From Ensifer adhaerens (GTDB taxonomy: Bacteria > Pseudomonadota > Alphaproteobacteria > Rhizobiales > Rhizobiaceae), in assembly GCA_900215285.1 (NCBI GenBank), contig OCMG01000003.1, positions 776,001 to 840,000 of the forward strand: a stretch of 64,000 bases of DNA, written 5' to 3'. Each line of letters begins with the position of its first letter. Positions within the stretch are counted from its first letter, which is position 1. The notes beneath the pieces are model-generated. The model had not been told where the DNA came from and did not search any database. It worked only from the letters and a program-made list of their open reading frames with translations. This document shows, piece by piece, positions 41,667 through 50,869 of the stretch. The translations under genes were made by a program, and so were the position numbers.

Positions 41667-43178
41667 CTACGCCTGATAGAGGTCGGCGTAGGTCTGGCGC
41701 AGGATGTTCTTCTGCACCTTGCCCATCGTGTTTCGCGGCAGGTCGTCGACGAAGATGACGCGCTTGGGTTGTTTGTAGCGGGCAAGCCGATCGTTGAGCG
41801 CGGCAAGCACCTCGGCTTCCGTCAGCGAAGCGCCGGGTTTCATCACGACGGCGGCGGTCACCCCTTCGCCGAAATCCGGATGCGCCACACCGATGACGGC
41901 GCTTTCGAAGACGCCAGGCAACTGGTCGATCTCGGTTTCGACTTCCTTCGGATAGATGTTGTAGCCGCCGGAGATCACCAGGTCCTTGCCGCGCCCGACA
42001 ATATGGACATAGCCGTGCTCGTCGATCATCCCGAGGTCACCGGTGATGAAGAAACCATCGGGGCGGAATTCGCTCGCCGTCTTTTCCGGCATGCGCCAAT
42101 AGCCCTTGAAGACGTTCGGGCCCTTTACCTCGATCATGCCGGTCTCGCCATCGGCGATCGGCTTGCCGGTCTCGGGATCTGTGACACGCAGCGACACGCC
42201 CGGCAACGGGAAGCCCACCGTGCCGGCAACACGGTCGCCGTCGTAAGGGTTGGACGTGTTCATGTTGGTCTCTGTCATGCCGTAGCGCTCGAGAATGCGA
42301 TGCCCGGTCATGGCCTCGAACTGGCGATGCGTTTCGGCCAAGAGCGGGGCCGAACCGGAGACGAAGAGCCGCATGTTGGCGGTTTTTTCCGGCGTGAGCG
42401 CCGGGCTCTGGACGAGCCGGACATAGAAGGTCGGCACGCCCATCATGACGGTCGCCTTGTCCATCAGTGAAAGTACCTGGTCGGCGTCGAATTTCGGCAG
42501 GAAGACCATCGACGCGCCGGAGAGCAGGATGACGTTGGAGGCGACGAACAGACCGTGCGTATGGAAGATCGGCAACGCATGGATCAGCCGGTCGGCGCTC
42601 GTAAAGCGCCAGTACTCGCACAGCGTCTTCGCGTTGGAGAGCAGGTTGTCATGGGACAGCATCGCGCCCTTGGAGCGGCCCGTCGTGCCGGATGTGTAGA
42701 GGATCGCGGCCAGATCGTCCGGACCGCGCGCCACGTCCTCGAAGCTCACCGGCACGCCCTCCGCTGCCGCCATCAGGCTTCCGGCGCCCGTTTCGTCCAT
42801 GGTTTCGACGCGCGCACCCTTCGCCGTCGCAATCGGCTCCAGCCCGGCCTTTGCCTGTGGCGTGCAGACGACGAGGCGCGGCTCGGCATCGCCGATGAAA
42901 TATTCGAGCTCGTTGAGCGTGTAGGCGGTGTTCAGCGGCAGATAGATCGCGCCAGCCCGCACGCAGGCGAGATAGAGCATCAGCGCCTCGGCGCTCTTTT
43001 CCACCTGCACGGCCACGCGGTCGCCGGGGGTGACGCCGAGCTTCACCAGCGTTCCGGCAAGCCGGCCTGAAATCGCCAGCATGTCGCCATAGGTCCACGC
43101 TTCGCCGCTGGCCGTCTCGATGAACGGCGCCTCCGGCGTGATGCCGGCGCGGATGGCGTCGAAGAGATGGTTGCTCAT
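41667..43178 (-). CDS. matB: Malonyl-CoA synthetase
   Basis: Predicted 503-residue adenylate-forming ligase making malonyl-CoA from malonate, ATP and CoA. The P-loop YTSGTTGRSKGAMLSHDNL is near residue 160, the A5/A7 segments GMTETN and TGDLGMIDEHGYV are near 298 and 385, and GRGKDLVISGGYNIYPKEVE and the catalytic Lys in PRNTMGKVQK are near the C-terminus. The gene overlaps the decarboxylase stop/start by four bases and ends the operon. The TRAP importer upstream supplies malonate. Confidence 0.93.
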   Translation of the reverse strand: MSNHLFDAIRAGITPEAPFIETASGEAWTYGDMLAISGRLAGTLVKLGVTPGDRVAVQVEKSAEALMLYLACVRAGAIYLPLNTAYTLNELEYFIGDAEPRLVVCTPQAKAGLEPIATAKGARVETMDETGAGSLMAAAEGVPVSFEDVARGPDDLAAILYTSGTTGRSKGAMLSHDNLLSNAKTLCEYWRFTSADRLIHALPIFHTHGLFVASNVILLSGASMVFLPKFDADQVLSLMDKATVMMGVPTFYVRLVQSPALTPEKTANMRLFVSGSAPLLAETHRQFEAMTGHRILERYGMTETNMNTSNPYDGDRVAGTVGFPLPGVSLRVTDPETGKPIADGETGMIEVKGPNVFKGYWRMPEKTASEFRPDGFFITGDLGMIDEHGYVHIVGRGKDLVISGGYNIYPKEVETEIDQLPGVFESAVIGVAHPDFGEGVTAAVVMKPGASLTEAEVLAALNDRLARYKQPKRVIFVDDLPRNTMGKVQKNILRQTYADLYQA

Positions 43179-44596
43179 GCGCTGAACTCCTTGTTCTTTT
43201 TGTCTTTCTGGTCTTCCGCAGCGCCACCCGCCGCAAGCGCAAGCAGGCTGCGGCCGGGGCGTTCGGTGGGAACCAGTTTCCTGATCTGCGAGGCGGCGGC
43301 GACTTCATTGCGCGCCGCAAACGCCTCGTGATTCTTCTCGATGTCGTCGTGCTTGTAGAGATAGTTGACCATCAGCCCATGGGACTGTTTGAGCGCGCGC
43401 GGCGACCGGTCGCCGAGGAAATTGATCCGCTCCAGCCGCGCGCCGTTGCCGAGATGGAAGCGGGCGACGGGATCGATGACGCGGCCGCGTCCGTCGCGGC
43501 CTTTCAGGAAATACCAGGCCGCCGCTGCCGTGACGATCGGCTGCAGCCGGGCGGCGTTTTCCGTGTCATCCGCCCAGCCGGGCGTGTCCAATGCTTCCAG
43601 TTTCGCGCGGTCGGCAGGCGCAAGCCATTCCGAGGCTTCGTTACGGCGCTCGGCATCGAGCCAGCGGGCGAAGCCCGGTACCGGCGATAGCGTCACGAAT
43701 GTGTCGAGCTTCGGAAGGTCGCGCTTCAGGTCCTCGACCACCTGCTTGATGAGGAAATTGCCGAAGGAGACGCCGCGCAACCCGTCCTGGCAATTGGAAA
43801 TCGAATAGAAGACTGCAGTCGTCGCCTCCTCGGCGCGGATCGGCACCCGATCTTCCTTCAGAAGATCGGCGATATTGGCCGGCATGTCGCGGGTCAACGC
43901 CACCTCGACGAAGATCAGCGGATCATCGGCGAGCTGCGGATGGAAGAAGGCGAAGCAGCGCCGGTCCTCGGGCGCGAGCCTAAGCCTGAGTTCGTCCCAG
44001 CCGCCGATGTGGTGCACGGCCTCGTAGCGGATGATCTTTTCCAGAATGTCGGCCGGCGTCGACCAGCTGATCGGCTTCAGCATCAGAAAGCCGCGATTGA
44101 ACCAGGAGGAGAAGAGATGCGCGAAATCGGCATCTACCGCCTCGAGGTCCGGGGCCTCTTCCTTGAGCTTCAGCAGGGTCTCGCGCATCCTGACCAGCGT
44201 CGCGATCCCGTTCGGCGCGAGATTGAACCGCCGGATCAGCTCCTGCCGGCGCGGTTCGGCGGCGACATGCAGTTCCAGAAGCGCCTTCGGCGTCGGCTCC
44301 TTGCGATAGGCGTCTATCGCCTTTCCCAGCCTTTCGCTATTTGCGCCGAAGCGCTGCAACAGCATCAGCATGAATTCGCGCTGGCGATCCGCGTCGAGCC
44401 GTCGCCAGTCGGTCAGGATATCGTTGGCGAGCGCCATCCCGGAGGCCTCGCCCCGGCTGGATAACAGGGCTTCGCACAGCGTTGCCATCGCGCCGACCGG
44501 ATCGGCGCTGTCGGCGCGCGTGGTCGTCGACAGAAGCTTGCGTCCGCGCTCGGCGATCGTCTGCAACATGTCGCCAAAGAAGGAGGTGGTATTCAT
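43175..44596 (-). CDS. matA: Malonyl-CoA decarboxylase
   Basis: Predicted 473-residue enzyme converting malonyl-CoA to acetyl-CoA and CO2. The N-terminal helical domain (about 1-190) leads to a GNAT-like catalytic domain with FATAL-type core TLSPVPGFARWLDAE near 275 and the conserved HGLMVNYLYKHDDIEKNHEAF near 420, where the catalytic His lies. ATG 44596 is used: GGGAG is upstream, and the long frame to 44704 is out of register with the operon. The start shares one base with the TRAP permease stop, and its own stop overlaps the synthetase start. Confidence 0.92.
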   Translation of the reverse strand: MNTTSFFGDMLQTIAERGRKLLSTTTRADSADPVGAMATLCEALLSSRGEASGMALANDILTDWRRLDADRQREFMLMLLQRFGANSERLGKAIDAYRKEPTPKALLELHVAAEPRRQELIRRFNLAPNGIATLVRMRETLLKLKEEAPDLEAVDADFAHLFSSWFNRGFLMLKPISWSTPADILEKIIRYEAVHHIGGWDELRLRLAPEDRRCFAFFHPQLADDPLIFVEVALTRDMPANIADLLKEDRVPIRAEEATTAVFYSISNCQDGLRGVSFGNFLIKQVVEDLKRDLPKLDTFVTLSPVPGFARWLDAERRNEASEWLAPADRAKLEALDTPGWADDTENAARLQPIVTAAAAWYFLKGRDGRGRVIDPVARFHLGNGARLERINFLGDRSPRALKQSHGLMVNYLYKHDDIEKNHEAFAARNEVAAASQIRKLVPTERPGRSLLALAAGGAAEDQKDKKNKEFSA

Positions 44597-45909
44597 CAGG
44601 GGGCTCCCAGCATTTGGTTGGGCAGCCAGGTGGCAATGCCCGGGAAGATGCACAGGATCAATATGGCGATGAACATGACGATGACATAGGGCAGGGCCCC
44701 CCACAGAATGTCGCGGGTGGGAATTTTCGGCGCTATCGCGTTAATGACGAAAAGGTTGAGCCCGATCGGCGGCGTGATCAGCCCCACCTCCATGTTGATG
44801 GTCAGGATGATGGCGAACCAGTAGGGGTCGAAGCCGGCCTGGGTGATGATCGGGAAGAGCATCGGCGCGGTCATGACGATGACGGCGACGGGCGGCAGGA
44901 ACATGCCGCAGACGAGCAGGAAGACATTGATGATCGCCAGCAGAACCCAGCGATTGACCTCAAGGTCCGCGATGAAGGTGGCGATCGACTGTGTTATGTA
45001 GAGCGAGGACAGCGCGAAGGCGAAAAGCTCGGCCGCCGCCATGATCATCATGATCATCACGCTCTCGCGCATCGCCGAGGAGAAGATATGGGCGACCGGT
45101 TTGAACTTGAACAGTCGGTAGGCGATGACGACGACCAGAAGCGTCAGCATGGCGCCGGCGCCGGCGGCTTCCGAGGGTGTGGCAATGCCGCCGTAGAGCA
45201 CATAGAGCGTGCCGGCGATGATGACCAGGAAGGGCAGGATGCGCGGCAGCGTGGCCAAGCGCTCCTTCATCGTGTAGCGCAGGCCCGCAGCGTCGAAGAC
45301 ATAGCCCTTGCGTTTGCAGTCGAAGACCGCCCAGGCCATGAACATCGCCGTCAGCATGACGCCGGGAATGACGCCAGCCATGAAGAGCCGTCCGATCGAG
45401 GTCTCGGTCGAAATGCCGTAAACGATCAGCGTGACGGAGGGCGGAATGAGGATGCCGAGCGTGCCGCCGGCTGCGATCGATCCCGTCGCCACTGAATTCG
45501 GATAGCCGCGATTGATCATCTCCGGAATGCCCATCTTGCCGATGGCGGCACAGGTTGCGGGCGACGAACCGGTCATGCCCGAAAAGATCGCGCAAGCCCC
45601 GATATTCGAAAGAACCAGGCCGCCGGGAACACGGTTCAGCCAGCGGTCGAGCGCAGTGTAAAGGTCCGAGCCCGCAGGTGAGGAGGCAACCGCCGCCCCC
45701 ATCAGCACGAACATCGGGATCGACACATAGGCGAGATTGGCTATGCCCGAAAACATCGTGTCGCCAAGCACATAGAATATGTCCATGCCGCTTTGCAGGA
45801 AGAGGGCGGCAACGGCCGCGAGACCCAGCGCGAAGGCGATCGGCATGCCGGTGCCGAGCAGCACGAACAGCGAGAGAATCATCAGGATTCCGGCAATCGT
45901 CGGGCTCAT
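44596..45909 (-). CDS. matM: TRAP transporter large permease (DctM type), malonate
   Basis: Predicted 437-residue membrane protein with about 12 helices. DctM hallmarks are GMPIAFALGLAA near residue 20, VSIPMFVLMGAAVASS near 65, SPATCAAIGKMGIPEMINRGY near 115 and GGTLGILIPPSVTLIVYG near 147. It is coupled to the small permease upstream and to the decarboxylase downstream by overlapping start/stop codons. Sodium-driven uptake with the binding protein. Confidence 0.93.
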   Translation of the reverse strand: MSPTIAGILMILSLFVLLGTGMPIAFALGLAAVAALFLQSGMDIFYVLGDTMFSGIANLAYVSIPMFVLMGAAVASSPAGSDLYTALDRWLNRVPGGLVLSNIGACAIFSGMTGSSPATCAAIGKMGIPEMINRGYPNSVATGSIAAGGTLGILIPPSVTLIVYGISTETSIGRLFMAGVIPGVMLTAMFMAWAVFDCKRKGYVFDAAGLRYTMKERLATLPRILPFLVIIAGTLYVLYGGIATPSEAAGAGAMLTLLVVVIAYRLFKFKPVAHIFSSAMRESVMIMMIMAAAELFAFALSSLYITQSIATFIADLEVNRWVLLAIINVFLLVCGMFLPPVAVIVMTAPMLFPIITQAGFDPYWFAIILTINMEVGLITPPIGLNLFVINAIAPKIPTRDILWGALPYVIVMFIAILILCIFPGIATWLPNQMLGAP

Positions 45910-46463
45910 GGCAGGCTCTCCCTGGCGCTGGCGGCATCAGTTGGCTGGACGGAATGGCTTTCAGGCGCGGGCCCAACGGCAAGGCCGGTCAGGTCGGCGA
46001 GGATCTTCGCCACATATTGCAGGCACAGAAGCCCGAAGCCGATCGGCAGCGTCAGCAGCGGCACCCAGAGCGGCGGCGCCCAGACGCTCGAATGTTTCCA
46101 GTTACCCTCCCAGGCGTCGTAGAACTGGATCCAGCCGGCGACCAGCATGATCAGACAGAAGAAGAGGCCGAAAAGGCTGCCGACGATGCGCAGGCGCTTC
46201 CTGGCCTCGTCGCCGACCATCATTTCAATGACGTCGACGCCGACATGTCCGCCGGTCAGGAGGACATAGGGCGCGCCAAGGAAGATGGCGGCGGTGGCCG
46301 AAAAGACCACGAAATCCGTCTGCCAGATCGTCGGCCACGCAAACACGTAGCGCAGCAGGATCATCTGGCAGACCACCAGCATGGAAGCGATGAGCAATCC
46401 GGTCGAGATCAGGGCGAGCAGCTTCGACAGCTGGCCGATGGCCCGGATATAGGCCTTTACCAT
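45906..46463 (-). CDS. matQ: TRAP transporter small permease (DctQ type), malonate
   Basis: Predicted 185-residue protein with four hydrophobic helices (starting about residues 15, 50, 90 and 140), the DctQ layout. It follows the binding-protein gene after a 60-base gap that holds a hairpin, and overlaps the large permease start by four bases. Forms the membrane complex with the DctM-type subunit. Confidence 0.9.
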   Translation of the reverse strand: MVKAYIRAIGQLSKLLALISTGLLIASMLVVCQMILLRYVFAWPTIWQTDFVVFSATAAIFLGAPYVLLTGGHVGVDVIEMMVGDEARKRLRIVGSLFGLFFCLIMLVAGWIQFYDAWEGNWKHSSVWAPPLWVPLLTLPIGFGLLCLQYVAKILADLTGLAVGPAPESHSVQPTDAASARESLP

Positions 46464-46490
46464 TTGTGCAACCCCAGCTTCTGGAAGAGT

Positions 46491-46511
46491 GGGCGGCCGC
46501 TCGGGCCGCCC
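46491..46511 (-). terminator. Intercistronic hairpin after TRAP binding-protein gene
   Basis: Perfect 8-base-pair stem GGGCGGCC/GGCCGCCC with a 5-base loop, between the matP-like stop (46524) and the small permease start (46463). No T run. Same placement as in the ABC operons of this window. Confidence 0.6.
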
Positions 46512-46523
46512 GTGATGACCGCA

Positions 46524-47528
46524 TCACTTCACGGCAAGCGCCTCGTCGATCAGTTTCTGACCGTTCGGCACCTTGGCTGCGAAGTTCTTGTAAGCCGACT
46601 GCTTTGCGATTTCGAGCCAGGCGTCGTAATCCTCCTTCGACATTTCGACGACCTTGACGCCCGCCTTCTTGTAGGTGTCGATCATCAGCTGGTCGCCCTT
46701 GCGGACTTCCGTGTTGAAGAAGGCTTCGGCCTTCTTGCCAGCCTCGAGAATGGCCTTCTGCTGCTCGGGCGTCAGCTTGTCATAGGTCTTCTTGGAGATC
46801 AGAACCGGCTCGTACATGAACCAGAGCGCGTTCTGGCCCGGCGCCGTCAGGCATTTCGCCTGTTCGTAAAGCCGGTAGGACACGAAACTTGCCGACGAAG
46901 TGTTGGCGGCGTCCAGCACGCCCGTCTGCATGCCGCTGTAGATTTCGGACGACGGCATGGAGGCAATGGAAGCCCCCGCCGCGGCCAGCATTTCCTCGAA
47001 TGCCGGGCCAGCAGCGCGGATCACCTGTCCCTTGATCGTCGGCGGCGCCGTGATGCAATCCTTTTTGGAGGCGAAGGCGCCTGAGAGCCAGGCATCGGAA
47101 ATCACCATTGCGCCCTGGTCCTCAATGATCTTCTTGATGTCCTGCATGAAGGGCGACGAATTGAGCCGCATGGCGCGGTCGAAATTGCCGACGAGCCCCG
47201 GCATCAGCGTCGCGGAAAATTCCGGGTGGCGCCCCGAAGCGTAGTCCAGCGGGAAAGACGTCATGTCGAGCAGCCCGCGCGTTAGCGCGTTCCACTGGTC
47301 GTTGGGCTTATAGAGAGACGATCCGGGAAAGACCTGGATGGTCAGCCCGACATTGGCCGCCGCGACGTCGCGTGCGATCATCTGCACCATCTCGTCGCGA
47401 ATGTCACCCTTGCCTCCGGGAAACTGGTGCGACGCCTTCAGGACGGTCTCGGCATGGGCAGCGACTGCCCCGAGCGAGCCGGCTGCGACGATTGCGCCGA
47501 GCCGCAGCATGCGCTTAAGCTTTTTCAT
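46524..47528 (-). CDS. matP: TRAP transporter substrate-binding protein (DctP type), malonate
   Basis: Predicted 334-residue periplasmic protein with a Sec signal (MKKLKRMLRLGAIVAAGSLGAVAAHA, cleavage near residue 26). DctP features are AETVLKASHQFPGGKGDIRDEMVQ at the mature start, a conserved region around KGQVIRAAGPAFEEMLAAAGA near 170 and a SEIYSGMQTGVLDAANT motif near 190, which in this family helps hold the ligand carboxylate. AGGAGGAAATCC precedes the ATG. First gene of the leftward malonate operon and divergent from MatR. Confidence 0.92.
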   Translation of the reverse strand: MKKLKRMLRLGAIVAAGSLGAVAAHAETVLKASHQFPGGKGDIRDEMVQMIARDVAAANVGLTIQVFPGSSLYKPNDQWNALTRGLLDMTSFPLDYASGRHPEFSATLMPGLVGNFDRAMRLNSSPFMQDIKKIIEDQGAMVISDAWLSGAFASKKDCITAPPTIKGQVIRAAGPAFEEMLAAAGASIASMPSSEIYSGMQTGVLDAANTSSASFVSYRLYEQAKCLTAPGQNALWFMYEPVLISKKTYDKLTPEQQKAILEAGKKAEAFFNTEVRKGDQLMIDTYKKAGVKVVEMSKEDYDAWLEIAKQSAYKNFAAKVPNGQKLIDEALAVK

Positions 47529-47581
47529 GGATTTCCTCCTAGCGACCGGCCTCCCCGCCGGACAGGGGGAAAGTTGAAGTC

Positions 47582-47617
47582 ATCTTGCGTACAATGTCAA
47601 CAATCTTGTATACAAGA
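47582..47617. promoter_or_regulatory. MatR operator region
   Basis: TCTTGTATACAAGA (47604-47617) is a perfect 14-base palindrome, essentially the operator reported for Rhizobium MatR. A diverged copy TCTTGCGTACAATG begins at 47583, about two helical turns away. Both lie between matP (start 47528) and matR (start 47645), so one repressor can control both directions. Confidence 0.85.
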
Positions 47618-47644
47618 ATTCATAACCTGTACGCGGAGAGCGGT

Positions 47645-48322
47645 GTGAACGACAGGAATACGTTTCAAAAACTGCGCGATCAGATCGAAAACGGCATCGT
47701 GACAGGTGAATACGAGCCGGGTGAGCGTCTTGATGAAACACAGCTTGCCAACCGCTACGGCGTGTCGCGCACACCGATCCGTGAAGCACTGATGCAATTG
47801 AGCGCCATTGGCCTTGTCGAGATCCGGCCACGGCGCGGCGCGATCGTCGTTGATCCGGGGCCGCAATATGTGCTGGAAATGTTCGAGGTCATGGCAGAGC
47901 TTGAAGGCATGGCCGGGGCGTTTGCTGCGCGGAGGCATTCAAACGAGGACCGTCAACTTCTCACCGCTGCACATCAGCGATGCGGCGAAGCAGCGCTCAG
48001 CGAGGACACGGACGGCTACTACTATGAGAACGAGGTGTTCCACCACGTCATCTACCAGGCGAGCCACAGCAGCTTCCTGAAGGACCAGTGCGTCGCACTG
48101 CATCGGCGGCTCAGACCCTACCGGCGGCTCCAGTTGCGGGTACGCAATCGCATGAAGGTTTCGTTCGAAGAACACAAGATGATCGTGGACGCGATCATCG
48201 GCGGCGACGAAGATGCGGCGCGCGAGCACCTGAAGCGGCATGTGAACGTGCAGGGAGATCGGTTCAGCGATCTCATCGCTGGCTTGGATCGGCTCAAAGC
48301 GCCCCGCTCCAATTCAACCTGA
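47645..48322 (+). CDS. matR: GntR family malonate operon regulator (FCD type)
   Basis: Predicted 225-residue regulator. The winged HTH spans about 5-75 (GERLDETQLANRYGVSRTPIREALMQL, RPRRGAIV) and the FCD effector domain about 80-215 (FEVMAELEGMAGAFAARR, NEVFHHVIYQASHSSFL, HKMIVDAIIGGDEDAAREHLKRHV). The start is set at GTG 47645 because GGAGAG at 47635-47640 precedes it; the longer frame from 47585 would run through the operator. In rhizobia MatR senses malonate (or malonyl-CoA) and controls matABC or matPQMAB genes. Its place, divergent from the malonate genes with the palindrome between, agrees. Confidence 0.9.
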   Translation: MNDRNTFQKLRDQIENGIVTGEYEPGERLDETQLANRYGVSRTPIREALMQLSAIGLVEIRPRRGAIVVDPGPQYVLEMFEVMAELEGMAGAFAARRHSNEDRQLLTAAHQRCGEAALSEDTDGYYYENEVFHHVIYQASHSSFLKDQCVALHRRLRPYRRLQLRVRNRMKVSFEEHKMIVDAIIGGDEDAAREHLKRHVNVQGDRFSDLIAGLDRLKAPRSNST

Positions 48323-48370
48323 TTCGATGTGGCCCCGTCTATGGCTCGCTCGATCTTATGAGTCGGTCAC

Positions 48371-49501
48371 CTAGGCAAGGTGCTGGCGAAACAGGTCGAC
48401 GACACTTGCGGGGGACTCGGGACCGAAGAACAGGCTCAGGTTTCGAGCGGTCAGACCTGCGATCCGCGCACTTCGCGGAAACAGGTCCTGCTCATAGACC
48501 GTGAGCGCCGCTTCGGGATCATTCGGCAACGAGATGAGCGCCTCGGCCAATTGGAACCCGTCATACAAGGCCAGATTTGCGCCTTCGCCGGCAAAGGGAG
48601 ACATGAGATGCGCCGCATCGCCCAGTAACGTCACCCCCGACCTGCGCGTCCAGCGGTGCTCGACCGGCAATGCGTATATCGGACGGAACAGGGGCACGGT
48701 GTCGCTCCGGGTCACCAACGCAAGCAGGGGCGCGCCCCAATCTTCGAATTCGGCGGCGATCTGAGCCAAGGCCGCCCTGGAATCGCTCACGTCCATGGAT
48801 TTCAGCCATTCTTCGGGTTTGCGCAGGGCAATATAGGTGTGAAGCGTCCCATTCACATGCCGATGGGCGAGGATGCCCTGACCGGGCGAGACCGCCATGA
48901 GCGTACCTTTGCCAATGAATTCAGCGCTCGCATGAAACCGCTTGTCGCCATCAAACAGTATCGTTTCAATGAATGAAATTCCGCTGTAAACGGGCTCGGC
49001 ATCGGAAAGAATGGGGCGAACCTTCGACCACGCACCGTCCGCCCCCACGAGGATATCGGTCTCCACGCTTACCGCATTTGCAAATGTTGCTCGATAGCGC
49101 CTGCCCGCAAGAGGCGCAATAGACGCCAGTTTGTGCCCCCACTTGATCGCGTTCGCGGGGATGGAATTGATGAGTATCCTGCGCAGATCGCCCCGCTTGA
49201 TTTCCGGGCGTGTGGTAGATCCATGTCCGGGATGATCGAACAGAAGCGCGCCGTTTCGATCGACAATGCGCTTGGCATCTTCTCCGGGGCGGACCAGGTC
49301 GAGGAATGCTTCATAAAGCCCCGCAGCCTTCAGGGCTATCTGACCGTCGTCATCGTGAATGTCCAGCAAGCCACCCTGCGGACGGGCGCTCGCGGACGGC
49401 TCGGCTTCGTAAATGGTGGCCGGAATGGAGTGAAGATGAAGAATGCGTGCGAGGGTCAGACCGGCAAGGCCGGCACCGATAATCGTGATGGAATGACGCA
49501 T
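48371..49501 (-). CDS. FAD-dependent monooxygenase, TetX-like
   Basis: Predicted 376-residue group A flavin monooxygenase. FAD motif IIGAGLAGLTLARIL is at about 6-20, then ARPQGGLLDIHDDDGQIALKAAGL and RPEIKRGDLRRILINSIP, both close to the arrangement in TetX, with DG motif VGADGAWSKVRP near 150 and GDAAHLMSPFAGEGANLALYD near 300. Related enzymes hydroxylate many aromatic or antibiotic substrates, so tetracycline inactivation cannot be inferred. It starts with a short upstream site and is convergent to MatR; it appears to be a single-gene unit. Confidence 0.85.
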   Translation of the reverse strand: MRHSITIIGAGLAGLTLARILHLHSIPATIYEAEPSASARPQGGLLDIHDDDGQIALKAAGLYEAFLDLVRPGEDAKRIVDRNGALLFDHPGHGSTTRPEIKRGDLRRILINSIPANAIKWGHKLASIAPLAGRRYRATFANAVSVETDILVGADGAWSKVRPILSDAEPVYSGISFIETILFDGDKRFHASAEFIGKGTLMAVSPGQGILAHRHVNGTLHTYIALRKPEEWLKSMDVSDSRAALAQIAAEFEDWGAPLLALVTRSDTVPLFRPIYALPVEHRWTRRSGVTLLGDAAHLMSPFAGEGANLALYDGFQLAEALISLPNDPEAALTVYEQDLFPRSARIAGLTARNLSLFFGPESPASVVDLFRQHLA

Positions 49502-49829
49502 GCAAGCGCTCCTGCAAATTGATCTTGCTTCGGGAGACGCTGGTGCAGCCAGAAAAGTGTCCTGGCAGACTTATCTGCGACCGCCTGAACCGGCAGTCGA
49601 TTTTCGCGACGGATGGAAGCTTATATAAGCTGGCCGGATCATGCAATCCTTCGTGGGCTCTGGCAGCTGAAAGGCGACCCGGCCTGAGTGGAACGCCCAG
49701 GCCCTAACCATCAGCCTTCTCATACGGCAGGCGCGTTTTACCGAGGCCATTTTCCGACAGTTTCGCCCACGCGCGGGTCCGCCCACGACCGTCGTGCGGG
49801 AAGACCGAGCGGTCTCGTGCCTGGCAGCC
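49502..49829. other. Intergenic stretch, no gene recognised
   Basis: 328 bases between the TetX-like gene and the SDR gene. Reading frames have poor composition. One frame near 49712-49810 gives a protein-like run (RQARFTEAIFRQFRPRAG) but with no start, ribosome site or recognisable family. No terminator with a T run was seen. Confidence 0.4.
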
Positions 49830-50819
49830 TCAGGGTTGGCCACTCCCGCCTGCGGCGCCATAGATCTGGCCGGTGGCATAACTGGCGCTTGGATCCGCAA
49901 GCTGAACGTAGATGGACGCCAACTCCGCGGGCTGGCCCGGTCGACCCAGCGGCGTCTTGCCGCCAAACTGGACGAGTTTTTCCATCGTCGCCCCGCCGGA
50001 CACCTGCAGCGGCGTCCAGATGGGGCCGGGTGCCACGCCGTTGACCCTGATACCTTTCGGTCCCAGCTGCTTGGCCATTGACTTCACGAAGTTCATTCCA
50101 GCGGCCTTTGTCATCGCATAATCGACCAGATCTGCCGACGGATCGTAGGCCTGTTCCGATGTCGTCACGATGATCGCAGACCCCGGCTCAAGATGCTTCA
50201 GCGCAGTCCTTGTCAGCCAGAACATCGCGTAAACGTTCGTCTTGATTGTCGCGTCAAAGGCCTCGGTCGTAATGTCCGTCAGTTTCCCGGCTTCTTGCTG
50301 CCGCCCGGCATTGCTGACCAGGATATCAAGGCCGCCAAGCGCCGACACGGCGTCCTCGATCAGCTTTTCGCAGAACGCCTCATCGCGGAGGTCTCCCGGA
50401 AGCGCGATCCCCTTTCGGCCCTCCTTTTCGATCAGGGCAATGATTTCCTTCGCGTCCGCCTCTTCGTCAGGCAGGTAGTTGATCGCGACGTCGGCACCCT
50501 CGCGTGCGTATGCAATGGCCGCTGCACGGCCCATGCCGGAATCTCCGCCGGTGATCAGCGCCTTTCGACCCGCGAGCCGCCCGGAACCTTTGTAGGAAGT
50601 CTCTCCGTGATCAGGCTTGGGGTTCATCTTGTTTGCGAGGCCAGGGAATGGCTGCTTCTGCTTTTCGAATGGTGGCTTGGGATATTTGGTGGTGGGATCT
50701 TGCATGGCGACCTTTCCCTTCAATGCCGGCTGAACTGATGCAGGAAACACGGATGATGCCAGCGTCGCGGTCGCTGCGGCGAGGACCGATCGACGAGTGA
50801 AGTATAATGGCTGGCGCAT
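49830..50819 (-). CDS. SDR family oxidoreductase, stress-associated, with twin-arginine leader
   Basis: Predicted 329 residues from ATG 50819. A leader with FTRRSVLAAA and a hydrophobic run to SVQPA resembles a twin-arginine signal. The core begins MQDPTTKYPKPPFEKQ, the usual start of the YhxC/YhdF-type stress SDRs, and has TGGDSGMG, SNAG, catalytic Ser in VTTSEQAY and YAMTKAA. An alternative start at 50705 (with AAAGG five bases upstream) would give a cytosolic protein. A general-stress promoter lies at 50845-50869, which favours the long form. Divergent from the other stress genes; substrate unknown (glucose/ribitol-type SDRs are related). Confidence 0.85.
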   Translation of the reverse strand: MRQPLYFTRRSVLAAATATLASSVFPASVQPALKGKVAMQDPTTKYPKPPFEKQKQPFPGLANKMNPKPDHGETSYKGSGRLAGRKALITGGDSGMGRAAAIAYAREGADVAINYLPDEEADAKEIIALIEKEGRKGIALPGDLRDEAFCEKLIEDAVSALGGLDILVSNAGRQQEAGKLTDITTEAFDATIKTNVYAMFWLTRTALKHLEPGSAIIVTTSEQAYDPSADLVDYAMTKAAGMNFVKSMAKQLGPKGIRVNGVAPGPIWTPLQVSGGATMEKLVQFGGKTPLGRPGQPAELASIYVQLADPSASYATGQIYGAAGGSGQP

Positions 50820-50844
50820 CGCGTTTTCCCTGTGATGACGCCTG

Positions 50845-50869
50845 AACTTCCGACGCCGCCGAGTGTTCC
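50845..50869 (-). promoter_or_regulatory. EcfG-type general stress promoter (SDR gene)
   Basis: Minus strand reads GGAAC (50869-50865), 17 bases, GTT (50847-50845), agreeing with the alphaproteobacterial EcfG pattern GGAAC-N16/17-(C)GTT. Predicted start lies about 20 bases before ATG 50819. Confidence 0.6.

Noticed and set aside
48371..49501. Tetracycline-inactivating enzyme
   Set aside because: TetX-like motifs are visible, but the family covers many substrates and no resistance context exists; kept as a general monooxygenase.
49571..49966. 131-codon minus-strand frame beside the stress SDR
   Set aside because: Runs out of register into the SDR gene and has random composition.
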